64,000 nt of DNA, taken from assembly GCA_009778325.1 (NCBI GenBank), contig WRJZ01000052.1, forward strand, positions 52,066 to 116,065, read 5' to 3'. Within the stretch, counting starts at the first letter, position 1, and each line of letters begins with the position of its first letter. The position numbers and the translations under genes are program-made. This document shows, piece after piece, positions 36,281 through 44,891 of the stretch. The notes under the pieces are model-generated. The model was given only the letters and a program-made list of their open reading frames with translations. It did not search any database and was not told the DNA's origin. This stretch comes from Candidatus Endomicrobium neocapritermitis (GTDB lineage Bacteria; Elusimicrobiota; Endomicrobiia; Endomicrobiales; Endomicrobiaceae).

Positions 36281-36970
36281 ATGAATAATTTAATATATAT
36301 GGTTGATGATGAAGAAGACATACTTGAACTTGTGGAAGTAAACCTGAAAAAGAATTTTTTTAAGGTTAAAACTTTTACAAGCTCTTCTTTATTTTTGAAA
36401 GCGCTGAATAAACAGAAACCGGATTTAGTTATACTTGACGTCATGATGCCTCATCCTGACGGCATTGAAGTATCTAAAATAATGAAAGCTGATTCTAAAT
36501 TTGCCGCAATACCGATAATTTTTTTGAGTGCGAAAGCGGATGAAAGCGACAAAATAATAGGCTTGGAGCTTGGCGCCGACGATTATGTCACAAAGCCGTT
36601 TTCGGTTAAAGAGCTTATTGTCAGAATCAAAACAATTTTGAGAAGAACCACAGCTGCGGACGCGATAAAGAGCAAAGAGACCGGTTCTGTTTCTTCAAAA
36701 ATAAAAATAGATAAAGAAAAATTTACCGTTTCAGCCGGAAATAAGAAAATAGAACTTACTACAACCGAGTTTAAAATACTGGAATTGTTTTTATCAAAAC
36801 CCGGAGCCGTATTTTCAAGGGAAAAGATTTTGGATTATCTTTGGGGCGATGATAAACTTGTTATAGACAGAACAATAGACGTGCACATAAGAAATCTGAG
36901 GGAAAAGCTCGGGGAGCCGGGACAGACGATAAAGAATGTACGCGGAGTGGGGTATAAAATTGAAGAATAA
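36281..36970 (+). CDS. phoB: OmpR/PhoB-family response regulator
   Basis: A 229-residue two-domain regulator. The receiver domain has the acidic pocket DDEED, the phospho-acceptor in LVILDVMMP and the switch residues FLSAKAD and DDYVTKPFS. The C-terminal winged helix (ELTTTEFKILELFLSKPG; VIDRTIDVHIRNLREKLG; IKNVRGVGYKI) is of the OmpR/PhoB type. The kinase gene overlaps its 3' end and the pst-phoU genes lie a few kb on, so I name it PhoB by context. Pho-box-like sites at 42055 and 63743 are candidate targets. Confidence 0.88.
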   Translation: MNNLIYMVDDEEDILELVEVNLKKNFFKVKTFTSSSLFLKALNKQKPDLVILDVMMPHPDGIEVSKIMKADSKFAAIPIIFLSAKADESDKIIGLELGADDYVTKPFSVKELIVRIKTILRRTTAADAIKSKETGSVSSKIKIDKEKFTVSAGNKKIELTTTEFKILELFLSKPGAVFSREKILDYLWGDDKLVIDRTIDVHIRNLREKLGEPGQTIKNVRGVGYKIEE

Positions 36971-38708
36971 AAAATCTTTATTTAAAACGTTGCTTATAAT
37001 ATTTATAATCAAATATTCTGTTGTAGGAATGCTTTTATTTACCGGGGCGAAAAAATATGTCCACTCGTCAAATGTGGAACTTTTTACTCATGAGCTTATC
37101 AGTAACGCGAACATTATAATTCCGGTTATAGAAGAGTCTCTGATAACAAAAGAACATGCCGTTTTACACAGCATTGTGCGCGCTATGGCGTCAAACTCAA
37201 ACAACAGGATGACAATTATTGATACTGCCGGGAATGTTTTGATGGACTCGGCGCATGACGCGGATAAAATGCAAAATCATGCAAACAGAGAAGAAATAAA
37301 AGCCGTTATCGACGGACACCCGCACGGAAAATCAATGAGATACAGTTCCACGCTTCAGAAAAATATGCTTTATATGGCTTTACCAGTGAATGTCGACGGG
37401 GAGCTGGCTGCTATTCTAAGGCTGAGCGTTCCCGTAAATGAGATAAGCGTTTTTACGAATGCAGTGTTCAAAAATATGGCGTTTATTTTCTTTTTGATAA
37501 TACTTATCGCGCTGGCGGCTTCTTATTTAATATCAAAAAAAATAGCGTCAAACATATCTAAACTCAGCGATGCGGCAATGGAAATGGCTTCCGGTAATTT
37601 CGGCGTGAGAGTGGATATAGACAGCAAAGATGAAATAGGCGCGCTGGCCCAGTCTTTCAATAAAATGTCCGACGAAATAAACATTTTATTTAAAGAAGTT
37701 AACGAAGGCAAGGAAATGCTTGATAAAGTGCTGGCTTCCGTTTCCGACTCTATAATAATGATAGACAAGAGCGATAAAACACTTTTGTTTAACGATGCGT
37801 TCAAAAGTATGTTTCCCGATACCCAAACAGGAAGGCATTTTTGGGAATTTTTAAGAAGCAAAGCAATTGAAGACGCTTTACGGAAGATGAAGGACAGCAA
37901 AACGGATAATATGATATCAGGAGAATTTTCTTCCGCGGGCAAGGATTTTACGTTTGTTATTTCAAAGGTTAAAAATGAAGACAAATTCGTAATTTCGCTT
38001 AAAGACGTGACAAAATTTAAGCAGCTTGAAAATCTGAAAAAAGATTTTATAACAAACGCCTCGCATGAACTGAAAACTCCGGTCACGGCGATTATCGGCT
38101 TTGCGGAAACTTTGGAAGCCGAAGAACTTTCCGCAGAAGACAGGCGTTATGTTGAAGTTATCAAAAAGCAGGCCCAGCGGCTGTCGAATATAATAAATGA
38201 CCTTCTTTCTCTTTCGTCTTTTGAAAATATAAAAGAGTCGGAAAAAAAAGAGCTTAATATTGTTAATGTAATAGATAATGTTGTTAGTTTTTACCTTAAA
38301 AAGTCCGCGGAAAAAGGCATTAAAATAACTTCAAGCGCGCAGCATGATTTAAAAAATATTTACGCTAATGAATTCAATATGGAACAGCTTTTTATAAATC
38401 TTGTGGATAATGCTTTGAAGTACACCGAGAAAGGCGAAATTAATATAAAAGCGGAGAATGCAGGGGAATTTGTGTCCGTTACCGTGTCGGATACCGGAAT
38501 AGGAATACCTGAAGAACACATTTCAAGATTGTTTGAAAGATTTTATGTGGTAGATAAGTCGCGCTCCAAAAAGAGCGGCGGAACAGGACTGGGGCTTTCC
38601 ATAGTTAAACATATAGTGCAGCTGCATCATGGCTCCATATCAATTGAAAGCGCTGAGGGCGCAGGCAGTAAATTTAAAATTTTACTTCCGTGTTTTGTTA
38701 GGGTGTGA
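36960..38708 (+). CDS. phoR: PhoR-like sensor histidine kinase
   Basis: About 582 residues. I take TTG 36960 (with GGAGTGGGG upstream) as the start, although ATG 36936 is possible. Membrane segments flank an extracytoplasmic sensor of ~130 residues. A HAMP domain (KKIASNISKLSDAAMEMASG), a PAS-like domain, HisKA with the phospho-acceptor in ITNASHELKTPVTAIIGF (His ~369) and a HATPase_c domain (LVDNALKYTEKG; DTGIGIPEEHISRLFERF; GGTGLGLSIVKHIV) follow. Such kinases sense phosphate through the Pst-PhoU complex, which is encoded downstream. Confidence 0.88.
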   Translation: MKNKKSLFKTLLIIFIIKYSVVGMLLFTGAKKYVHSSNVELFTHELISNANIIIPVIEESLITKEHAVLHSIVRAMASNSNNRMTIIDTAGNVLMDSAHDADKMQNHANREEIKAVIDGHPHGKSMRYSSTLQKNMLYMALPVNVDGELAAILRLSVPVNEISVFTNAVFKNMAFIFFLIILIALAASYLISKKIASNISKLSDAAMEMASGNFGVRVDIDSKDEIGALAQSFNKMSDEINILFKEVNEGKEMLDKVLASVSDSIIMIDKSDKTLLFNDAFKSMFPDTQTGRHFWEFLRSKAIEDALRKMKDSKTDNMISGEFSSAGKDFTFVISKVKNEDKFVISLKDVTKFKQLENLKKDFITNASHELKTPVTAIIGFAETLEAEELSAEDRRYVEVIKKQAQRLSNIINDLLSLSSFENIKESEKKELNIVNVIDNVVSFYLKKSAEKGIKITSSAQHDLKNIYANEFNMEQLFINLVDNALKYTEKGEINIKAENAGEFVSVTVSDTGIGIPEEHISRLFERFYVVDKSRSKKSGGTGLGLSIVKHIVQLHHGSISIESAEGAGSKFKILLPCFVRV

Positions 38709-38712
38709 CGAG

Positions 38713-38848
38713 ATATATACCGCGCTTGCGTTTGGTCAAAAAAGCGCCAACTCCGTTGTTGCGGCTCCTATCAATAGGCACCGCTATTGCTTCGTCCCCG
38801 CGCCTAGGATTTGGCCCTTTTTTGACCAAACGCAAGCGCGGTATATAT
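38713..38848 (+). repeat. large inverted repeat with 38-base arms
   Basis: The left arm (38713-38750) starts ATATATACCGCGCTTGCG. The right arm (38811-38848) ends CGCAAGCGCGGTATATAT. They match over all 38 bases but one. Inside the 60-base loop is a second stem with CCTAT/ATAGG and GCGG/CCGC parts. It is unlike the AACGGC-type elements. It overlaps the region just after phoR, where it could block transcription. Confidence 0.88.
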
Positions 38849-38870
38849 GCCGGCACACCCTGAATAGGAT

Positions 38871-38903
38871 AAAATGTAAACAGTTTTATATTGTTTACAT
38901 TTT
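38871..38903 (+). terminator. A/T-rich hairpin after phoR (possible terminator)
   Basis: AAAATGTAAAC (38871-38881) pairs with GTTTACATTTT (38893-38903) across an 11-base loop. The T run makes a weak intrinsic terminator possible; an operator for a repressor of the next gene is an alternative. Confidence 0.45.
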
Positions 38904-38980
38904 GTAAAGTTGAAAAAATATCTTTCTTTTGTTATTATTTATATGTGTCCGGCATTCCAATAACAAAGGAAGTCAAAAAG

Positions 38981-39277
38981 ATGAATAATGAAAAAAAGAA
39001 AGTAAAGCCTCAGACGATGAAGTTGAAACAGAAAAAGTTTTTGTTTTTTGCCGGCGTTACGCTTGATAAAATTGAGAGCGAAATTAAAAATCCTACCCAT
39101 CACCCGAAAGATAATATGGTGTATGTAAAAGAAGAAGTTGAAAAGATGCGGGAAGCTCTTTCTACAATTAAATTCCAGCCCAGTTATCCGCTTCATATTG
39201 TTGACCACTGGCATCCTAAAGACAAATTGGGAGACACGCTTTTAAATTTATATTACGATTATCTTGATTTGGAATAA
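38981..39277 (+). CDS. conserved-looking small protein of unknown function
   Basis: A 98-residue product starting at ATG 38981, about nine bases after AAGGAAG. It is basic at the N-terminus (MNNEKKKVKPQTMKLKQKKF) and has a compact middle with MVYVKEEVEKMREALSTIKF and a C-terminal HIVDHWHPKDKLGDTLLNLYYDYLDLE. I recognise no family. There is no signal peptide or membrane segment, so it is likely cytoplasmic. A strong hairpin terminator follows, so it is probably a single-gene unit. Confidence 0.6.
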   Translation: MNNEKKKVKPQTMKLKQKKFLFFAGVTLDKIESEIKNPTHHPKDNMVYVKEEVEKMREALSTIKFQPSYPLHIVDHWHPKDKLGDTLLNLYYDYLDLE

Positions 39278-39299
39278 ACAAGAACTGCTCACAAACAGA

Positions 39300-39341
39300 A
39301 AAAAACGCTTTCGCGAAAGTTATAACGCGGCAGCGTTTTTT
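39300..39341 (+). terminator. rho-independent terminator
   Basis: AAAAAACGCT and AGCGTTTTTT form a 10-bp stem, with a further TTTCGCGAAA hairpin in the loop. The T run on the + strand ends the small gene; on the minus strand it may also end the glycosidase-like gene. Confidence 0.75.
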
Positions 39342-39378
39342 CTTTGCCGTTACATATCTTAATAACTTCCTACTATCA

Positions 39379-39499
39379 CGGCAATTACGAATGACGAATC
39401 AAAGACAAAAAAGTATTTTCCCTCGCCCCTTGCGGGAGAGGGACAAGCGAAGCTTGAAGGTGAGGGGTTGCCTTTGATTCGTAATTCGTAATTGCCGTT
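39379..39499 (+). repeat. modular intergenic hairpin element (ATTACGA-type) with CCTCGCCCC module inside
   Basis: The left arm CGGCAATTACGAATGACGAA and the right arm TTCGTAATTCGTAATTGCCGTT are tandem 7-mers in opposite senses. Between them, 39421-39470 is a CCTCGCCCCTTGCGGGAGAG..GAGGGG hairpin; the same 50 bases recur at 47439-47488 with one mismatch. The right end abuts the stop codon of the minus-strand glycosidase-like gene. Confidence 0.88.
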
Positions 39500-41721
39500 C
39501 ATCTCTCCACCGCTAGTTTTATCCTTTTTTTATTTCCATTTCCGTCTTGCATATATACTATATACACTCCGCTGGCTGCTGCTTCGCCGGCATTATTTCT
39601 TCCGTCCCATACTGCCATTCCGCTTGCGTCTGCTTCCAATTCTCTTACTACCTGCCCAAGCATTGTGTATATCTTTATGCGCGTCCCGGCAGGCATATTT
39701 GAAAAATTCATCTTTGCATAATTCATGCCTTTTGACGGCTGCAGAGGATTCGGATAATATTTCATATTCTCAAACGCATTTGCCGTATTTACTGTTCCCA
39801 TTATGGCATATATCGATATTTTATCTATGTACGCTATTATCTGTTTGTTTACCTTATCTACTGTTGACTGCAACGGTACCCATACCTGCTTTTCTTCGTC
39901 ATATCTTGCTATCACTAAAGTGTCTTCATTCATTCCTGCTATGTCCGAATTATTGTACGGTATTCTTAGCTCCATCTCCTTTTCCGGCTTTCCCTGCGAG
40001 TCTATTATCACACCTATATTCGTATGGCTCAATTCTCTCACGTGCGATTCTGACGGCGCTAAAATGAGACTGCTATACTGTTTCACATCGATTTCCACAT
40101 TCGCGCCGAATGTTTTTGCAGGTACTATCAACTTGCCTGTATTTTTAGCGCCGTCTTTTGATATTACCGTAAATGTTATTTCTTCACCTTCATACGCTCC
40201 CCTGAAAACATATCTTGCTTCATACACAAACTTTCCTTCGGCGCCGTCTCTGTCGCTATTGTTGGCGTCTTCATAAGCTGTGAATTTGTAAACCGGATTT
40301 CTGCTGATTCTGATTCCGCCTCTGTACCAGCCCAGAAATTCGTATCCGGGTTTGGCGGCGGCTGTAAGGGTAACAACAGAGTTTTCTCTGTATATCCCGC
40401 TTCCGGTAACTGTACCGCCTGCTTGCGATGACAGAATTGTGCCGTCTATGTCCTCGTCTATAACAGACGCTGTTATAGTATGTTCGGGAAGTGCGGCGGA
40501 AGGATTTAATCTTTGTATCGGTACAAAACCGCCGCCGAGGAGTTTTTGGACATGGTAATACGCCACTTTTGGCCCCAATATCTGATAATTCCTTCCGGTT
40601 GGAGTAAGCATTTTGGAATACGTTATGCCGAATTTTCCAAAGAACCGGTCGGGGTCAGCACACTCTTCTATGAGCTCATAAATCATAATCCCTATTATTC
40701 CATTTTCCGCTCTGTCTCTGTATAGTTTCTGAATATTATTAACCAGATACGGCCCTACTAATGTATCCATATTGTCTTCTTCGAAGGGATCGAGTATATT
40801 GTTCCCATTTCCGGGAAGAAATGGAACATATTGAGATCCGATTAGACTTGGTCTGTCAAAGTTCCACATATCCATGTTGTATTCGCCAACTATGATATCC
40901 TTACCGTAACGGTCATATACATATTTCGCAACACTGTTAAAGCCGTCACTGACAGTAAAATGGTAGCCGTCTCTGAGTCGTTCTCTATTTGAATACCAAT
41001 GCCAGCCAATCAGGTCGATATCTACGCCCGCTTTTTTGAATTCTTCAAAAGCATAATCAAAGAAAGCGTAATGTGTCGCTACTCCGTTGACCAGGATTTT
41101 TGCGTTCGGATCTTCCTCGCGAATTACTTTAATGACATCGATAGTTTCATTGATCCGATCATCCAAATATCTCATCCCCGCAGGCAGAGGTTCCGTATCT
41201 GTCGACATCCAGAAATGGCTTAGCTCAGTTCCGTCGTACGAGCTTGATTTAAGCGTACTAATGCTGCTGCTCATCTCGTTACCAATCTGGTAGTATTTGA
41301 CTCTTCCTTTAAATTGTCTCACTTGGGTTCTGATAAATGGTAAGCTGCTGCTGTTGCCGCCGGTGATCAGCATAAGATCAATACCGTATCTTTCACAAAG
41401 AGTGAGCGCCTTTTCCACAAATTCTGCATACTCGGGACCAGCATTACCGCCGTCTATGCGGTAAATCTTTGCCCCCATTTCAGCTAACAGATGAATCTGT
41501 CTTTCTATATCCGTATCCTTATACCCATATCCGCTCCAGTACGTGGAGGTTTCTATCACATATGGCGAATGCTTCCCGTGATGACCCACAGCGCCAACTA
41601 CAAAATCAGGGTCATTCGGCCATGGAGCCGCATGAGCATCAGAAATGAAACATTGCGCGCTCAGAAACATTACTAAAGCGAGTGAAAAAAAGACCCCTGA
41701 CCATTGTGCTTTGATATTCAT
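39499..41721 (-). CDS. exported glycoside hydrolase-like protein with InlB-like repeat and FlgD-like C-terminus
   Basis: A 740-residue protein with a signal peptide ending DAHA. Residues ~35-390 form a TIM-barrel of clan GH-A style: the general acid/base in YYQIGNEM (Glu149) and the nucleophile in IIVGEYNMDMW (Glu279), 130 residues apart. A region around 410-510 resembles Listeria-type InlB repeats (AAAKPGYEFLGWYRGG). The final ~85 residues (YYPNPLQPSKG..MLGQVVREL..WDGRNNAGE) are an FlgD-like domain. The substrate is not predictable. It is the only minus-strand gene in this segment and AAGGGAA precedes its ATG. Confidence 0.85.
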   Translation of the reverse strand: MNIKAQWSGVFFSLALVMFLSAQCFISDAHAAPWPNDPDFVVGAVGHHGKHSPYVIETSTYWSGYGYKDTDIERQIHLLAEMGAKIYRIDGGNAGPEYAEFVEKALTLCERYGIDLMLITGGNSSSLPFIRTQVRQFKGRVKYYQIGNEMSSSISTLKSSSYDGTELSHFWMSTDTEPLPAGMRYLDDRINETIDVIKVIREEDPNAKILVNGVATHYAFFDYAFEEFKKAGVDIDLIGWHWYSNRERLRDGYHFTVSDGFNSVAKYVYDRYGKDIIVGEYNMDMWNFDRPSLIGSQYVPFLPGNGNNILDPFEEDNMDTLVGPYLVNNIQKLYRDRAENGIIGIMIYELIEECADPDRFFGKFGITYSKMLTPTGRNYQILGPKVAYYHVQKLLGGGFVPIQRLNPSAALPEHTITASVIDEDIDGTILSSQAGGTVTGSGIYRENSVVTLTAAAKPGYEFLGWYRGGIRISRNPVYKFTAYEDANNSDRDGAEGKFVYEARYVFRGAYEGEEITFTVISKDGAKNTGKLIVPAKTFGANVEIDVKQYSSLILAPSESHVRELSHTNIGVIIDSQGKPEKEMELRIPYNNSDIAGMNEDTLVIARYDEEKQVWVPLQSTVDKVNKQIIAYIDKISIYAIMGTVNTANAFENMKYYPNPLQPSKGMNYAKMNFSNMPAGTRIKIYTMLGQVVRELEADASGMAVWDGRNNAGEAAASGVYIVYMQDGNGNKKRIKLAVER

Positions 41722-41739
41722 GAAAAATTTCCCTTTTTT

Positions 41740-41815
41740 AGAAGCTCAGCAGCTCAGAGAAGCTCCGGTCGCTTTGTCTTTGTTTTTTGCTGTTGCCGAT
41801 CAGCCGAACTTTCGA
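41740..41815 (+). repeat. degenerate modular hairpin element (left part only)
   Basis: GAAGCTCAGCAGCTCAGAG, GAGAAGCTCC and GTCGCTTTGTCTTTG are recognisable, but no matching right arm follows. It lies in the 460-base spacer between the divergent glycosidase-like gene and the porin gene. The rest of that spacer holds the element at 41937 and the promoter at 42055. Confidence 0.6.
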
Positions 41816-41936
41816 TTCTTAAAGTATAAGTATATATCATTGGACATGCAATATGTTTTTGTAGTCGATTTATTGTAACCGGGAAGGATTTACTTTCGGC
41901 AAAGACGGATGGCAAAGCCCTGCAAGAGAAGCTGTG

Positions 41937-42044
41937 TAAGAAGATAAGATGATAGGAGGATAGGAAAAACAAGGTTTGTTTCGCCTTTGCCATCACCTAT
42001 CTTCATAACTTCCTATCATCTTACCTTCTGCCGTTCTCGCCGTT
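41937..42044 (+). repeat. modular intergenic hairpin element (GATAAGA-type arms)
   Basis: Left arm TAAGAAGATAAGATGATAGG and right arm CTATCATCTTACCTTCTGCC, with a double end (GCCGTTCTCGCCGTTAAAAAG). It lies immediately upstream of the Pho-box-like promoter of the porin gene. Confidence 0.82.
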
Positions 42045-42054
42045 AAAAAGTTTC

Positions 42055-42108
42055 TTAACAAAAAACTAACAATTTCTTTATTTCTCCTTAATTTACGTTT
42101 TGTATGAT
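42055..42108 (+). promoter_or_regulatory. Pho-box-like promoter of the porin/pst region
   Basis: TTAACA-N5-CTAACA (42055-42071) are direct repeats at an 11-base period, continuing more weakly as TTTATT and TTAATT. The -10 TATGAT is at 42103-42108. PhoB/PhoP-type regulators bind 11-base direct repeats in place of a -35. The same spacing is seen at 63743-63796. Confidence 0.65.
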
Positions 42109-42181
42109 TTTGCGCAAAGGTACAAAGTACCGGGCACAAAGTCAAAAATAAAGGGCATGAAAATGCCGGGGGAGAAAAAGA

Positions 42182-43486
42182 ATGAAGTTTAAAGCAGCAG
42201 TGTTGCAGAAGTCGGTTGTAGTTTTAGCGGCAGTATTATTTTTGGGTAGTGCGGCGTTTGCGGGAGAGGTCGATAAACTTGCGACAATGCTTGCAGAAAA
42301 AGGCATAATCAGTTACGGTGAAGCGCAGAGAATTATTACAGAAACTAAAGAAGATATGAAACAGCTTACGGCAACAGGGAAAAACGAAACTGTTCCGCTT
42401 TGGGTTCAGACTCTTAAGATGAGCGGAGATATCCGTATCAGAGTTCAGACTAATTCAAACAAGAATGACGCGGCCGACACACATGCGGAAAGAGTCCGTG
42501 TGCGTGAAAGAGTGCGTTTCGGTTTTGAAACTATGGCTTCCGAAGGGCTTAAAGCAGCTTTCGGTATAGCAACAGGCGCGGGAGCAGGAAGAGATCTTGC
42601 CAATATAGGCGATAAAAATCCCACCTCGGGAAACCATACCTTTGAAGCTTTCAATAAAATTCCGATATTTTTAGATTTTGCATATTTGCAATATGAAGCG
42701 GCAGATTGGATGCGCATATCAATAGGAAAAGTCAAAAGTGGAATTCACGCTTGGATGCCTTCACAGCTTATATGGAAAAACGACGTGAATCCGGACGGTT
42801 TAGCTTTTAACTTTACAAGAAAATTGAATTCAGATTTTTCTTTTTTCGGTAATGTGGGTCTTTATGTGTTGGGAGAATCAAGAAAAGGTTCCGGAGCAGG
42901 TTCAAATTTAACAAATATGCCGGCTATAGTCATAGCGCAGCCCGGAATAGATTATAAGTATGACAAATTCTCGGCAAAAGTCGGTATTGCTCTTCATCAA
43001 TTTTATTTGAAAGACAGGCTTGTAAGGTCTAATGAAGCCGGAGTTTGGTTTCAATCAGGACGCCAGACTGCGGATTATACTCTTATAAATCCCGGCTGGG
43101 ATCTTAAGTATAGAGAAGTTGTTTCAAAATATGCGGTCAGTTTGAGCGGAGATTACAGCGTTAATGTAAATGAAGATTTTACAAATGCCGAAGGGAAAGA
43201 TAAACAAAGCTATATAGTTTGCCTTGGTTTCGGCGATGACAGAGTATCCGGTTTTGGAACCTGGCAGGTTAAAGGCGCGTACCGCAACGTAGGCATAGCT
43301 GCAATGCCCTTAGGCTTCGGTAATACCGATGCTTACAGCGCAAACCCTGGAAAAGGTTTTGAATATTCGCTCACAGCCGGACTTCTGAAAAGTTTGAACG
43401 GCGTAATCACTTTCTATGATATGACAAACCCCGACGGAAAAAATGCGGAGCAGTTAGCGCAGTTTGATTTGGTTTACAGATTCTAA
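42182..43486 (+). CDS. putative outer-membrane porin (Pho-regulon candidate)
   Basis: A 434-residue protein with a signal peptide ending AFA. Then comes an SLH-like or periplasmic helix (EVDKLATMLAEKGIISYGEAQRII), and a body of alternating strands typical of 'putative porins' (SGDIRIRVQTN, MRISIGKVKSGIHAW, FNFTRKLNSDFSFFGNVGLY). It ends with an aromatic residue, LVYRF, as outer-membrane barrels do. It lies behind a Pho-box-like promoter and in front of pstS, so it may bring phosphate or phosphorylated compounds across the outer membrane. That use is inferred from position. Confidence 0.82.
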   Translation: MKFKAAVLQKSVVVLAAVLFLGSAAFAGEVDKLATMLAEKGIISYGEAQRIITETKEDMKQLTATGKNETVPLWVQTLKMSGDIRIRVQTNSNKNDAADTHAERVRVRERVRFGFETMASEGLKAAFGIATGAGAGRDLANIGDKNPTSGNHTFEAFNKIPIFLDFAYLQYEAADWMRISIGKVKSGIHAWMPSQLIWKNDVNPDGLAFNFTRKLNSDFSFFGNVGLYVLGESRKGSGAGSNLTNMPAIVIAQPGIDYKYDKFSAKVGIALHQFYLKDRLVRSNEAGVWFQSGRQTADYTLINPGWDLKYREVVSKYAVSLSGDYSVNVNEDFTNAEGKDKQSYIVCLGFGDDRVSGFGTWQVKGAYRNVGIAAMPLGFGNTDAYSANPGKGFEYSLTAGLLKSLNGVITFYDMTNPDGKNAEQLAQFDLVYRF

Positions 43487-43490
43487 AAAA

Positions 43491-43621
43491 GACAATGTGG
43501 AGTTTGAAGTGTGGAGAGTGGAGTTAATGTGTTTTCGCAAAGCGAAAACCTAAAAATAGGTTTCGGCAAAGCCGAAACACAACAACTTCACTCTCCACAC
43601 TCAAAACTCCAAACTGTCGTT
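43491..43621 (+). repeat. modular intergenic hairpin element (GTGTGGAG-type arms)
   Basis: Left arm TGTGGAGTTTGAAGTGTGGA, right arm CTCTCCACACTCAAAACTCC. The loop carries GTTTTCGC/GCGAAAAC (43531-43549) and GTTTCGGC/GCCGAAAC (43560-43578), the same pair as between groES and groEL. It ends TGTCGTT before AAAAGGAG, the pstS ribosome-binding site. Confidence 0.88.
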
Positions 43622-43635
43622 AAAAGGAGAAATAA

Positions 43636-44439
43636 ATGAAGAAAGTATTAGCGGTTGTTTTTGCGGCAACGATGTTTGCCGGGAATGTTTTTGCACAAAA
43701 AATAGTGCTTGAAGGGTCAACAACGGTTCTGCCCATAGCGCAGAGAGCGGCTGAAGAATATATGGACGCAAATTCTAAAGCTGATCTTACTGTAAGAGGT
43801 GGCGGTTCTGGCGTAGGCATCAATTCGTTAATCGCGGGAACCTGCGATATAGCGATGTCTTCAAGAGCTATAAGAGATACCGAAATTCAGAATGCCGACG
43901 CAAAGGGCAGAAAAACCAAAGCTTTTGTAGTGGCGATGGACGGTATAGCCGTTATCGTAAATAACAGTAATTCCGTTTCATCTCTTTCAAAAAAACAGAT
44001 AGCCGATATTTATACGGGCAAAGTTACAAACTGGTCGGAAGTCGGCGGAAAGAATGAAAAAATTGTTGTTGTATCAAGAGACAGCGCAAGCGGAACTTTC
44101 GAATCTTTCAGCGAGCTCGCGCTCAATAAACAGAAAGTAATAGGCAGCGCTCTTATGCAGGCTTCTAATCAGGCGATAAGCACTACTGTTTCAAAAACGC
44201 CCGGCGCGATAGGTTATGTCGGCATAGGCTATATCAGCGGCAGCATTAAAGCTGTTTCTATTGACGGAATTATGCCAAGCGCTGAAACGGTATTAACCGG
44301 AAAATATCCTTACTCAAGACCTTTGTTTATGTACACCAACGGGGAACCTAAGGGCCAGGTAAAGGATTTTATGGATTTCGTCTTGAGCAAAGACGGACAG
44401 AGAATAGTGAGCGAAGAAGGTTTCGTTGCGCTACAGTAG
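43636..44439 (+). CDS. pstS: phosphate ABC transporter substrate-binding protein
   Basis: A 267-residue periplasmic phosphate receptor with signal peptide MKKVLAVVFAATMFAGNVFA. Ligand-binding motifs are EGSTTVLPIAQ, RGGGSGVGINSLI and the SRDSASGTFESF loop, with SVSPGAIGYVGIGY-like SKTPGAIGYVGIGY later. It delivers phosphate to PstCA. A 450-base spacer with many palindromes separates it from pstC. AAAAGGAG precedes the ATG. It belongs to the short PstS type found in many anaerobes. Confidence 0.96.
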   Translation: MKKVLAVVFAATMFAGNVFAQKIVLEGSTTVLPIAQRAAEEYMDANSKADLTVRGGGSGVGINSLIAGTCDIAMSSRAIRDTEIQNADAKGRKTKAFVVAMDGIAVIVNNSNSVSSLSKKQIADIYTGKVTNWSEVGGKNEKIVVVSRDSASGTFESFSELALNKQKVIGSALMQASNQAISTTVSKTPGAIGYVGIGYISGSIKAVSIDGIMPSAETVLTGKYPYSRPLFMYTNGEPKGQVKDFMDFVLSKDGQRIVSEEGFVALQ

Positions 44440-44471
44440 TTGACAAAAGCAGGTCTTAAATCCTCTCTTTT

Positions 44472-44568
44472 GTCATTGCGAGGAAGGGCAAAGCCCTGAC
44501 GTGGCAATCCAGCAGGTTGTAATTCCTATCTTTTGTCATCCCCGAGTGTTGTAATCGGGGATCCACGT
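44472..44568 (+). repeat. REP-like palindromes of the GTCATTGCGAGG and GTCATCCCCGA types
   Basis: GTCATTGCGAGGAAGGGC with AAGCCCTGACG, then a hairpin ATCCCCGA/TCGGGGAT (near 44538-44562). These match widespread interspersed palindromes and recur at 19061, 48281 and 55463. They lie in the pstS-pstC spacer. Confidence 0.75.
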
Positions 44569-44587
44569 TGTGCAGGTGCAGCAAAAT

Positions 44588-44616
44588 GAAGGCGGCGTTT
44601 AACCCCCGCCGCCTTC
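44588..44616 (+). terminator. hairpin after pstS (attenuating terminator candidate)
   Basis: GAAGGCGGCG/CGCCGCCTTC forms a 10-bp GC-rich stem with a 9-base loop, followed at a short distance by AAATTTT. Partial termination here would explain high pstS output over the permease genes. Confidence 0.6.
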
Positions 44617-44637
44617 TCCAAATTTTAAAGGCATGCT

Positions 44638-44865
44638 GTACGCCTTCGGCGAATGATGTCGCTTCGCTAATGATGTATTGCCTTCGGCAACATGATGTAA
44701 TGTGTCACTACGTGACCATCATTGTTGTGTGCGGCAAAGCCGCACTTAATTGATAGGTGCGCTTTGCGCACTCCTTAATGTATGCCTCGGCATACACATC
44801 ATGTCTCGCAGAGATACATCATGTGCGAAGCACACACCATGTCCCGCAGGGACACATCATTGTCT
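44638..44865 (-). repeat. mini-hairpin array 1 (minus-oriented copy)
   Basis: About ten short stems with 4-7-bp arms (for example GTGCGAAGCAC, GTCCCGCAGGGAC, GTGCGGCAAAGCCGCAC, TATGCCTCGGCATA, GTGCGCTTTGCGCAC) are separated by the linker ACATCAT/ATGATGT. The reverse complement of the array at 49919-50158 aligns with it from end to end. Confidence 0.88.
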
Positions 44866-44891
44866 TTAAGGGGTAGGGGGGGGAAATGTAG

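Noticed and set aside
39492..40067. 191-aa plus-strand ORF opposite the glycosidase-like gene
   Set aside because: Low-complexity Leu/Ser/Pro-rich translation on the opposite strand of a well-supported gene, with no ribosome-binding site.
44638..44865. CRISPR array
   Set aside because: The constant linker is only 7-9 bases and the variable parts are self-complementary stems, not unique spacers. No cas operon is near; the RecB/Cas4-like nuclease at 51354 sits with argB.
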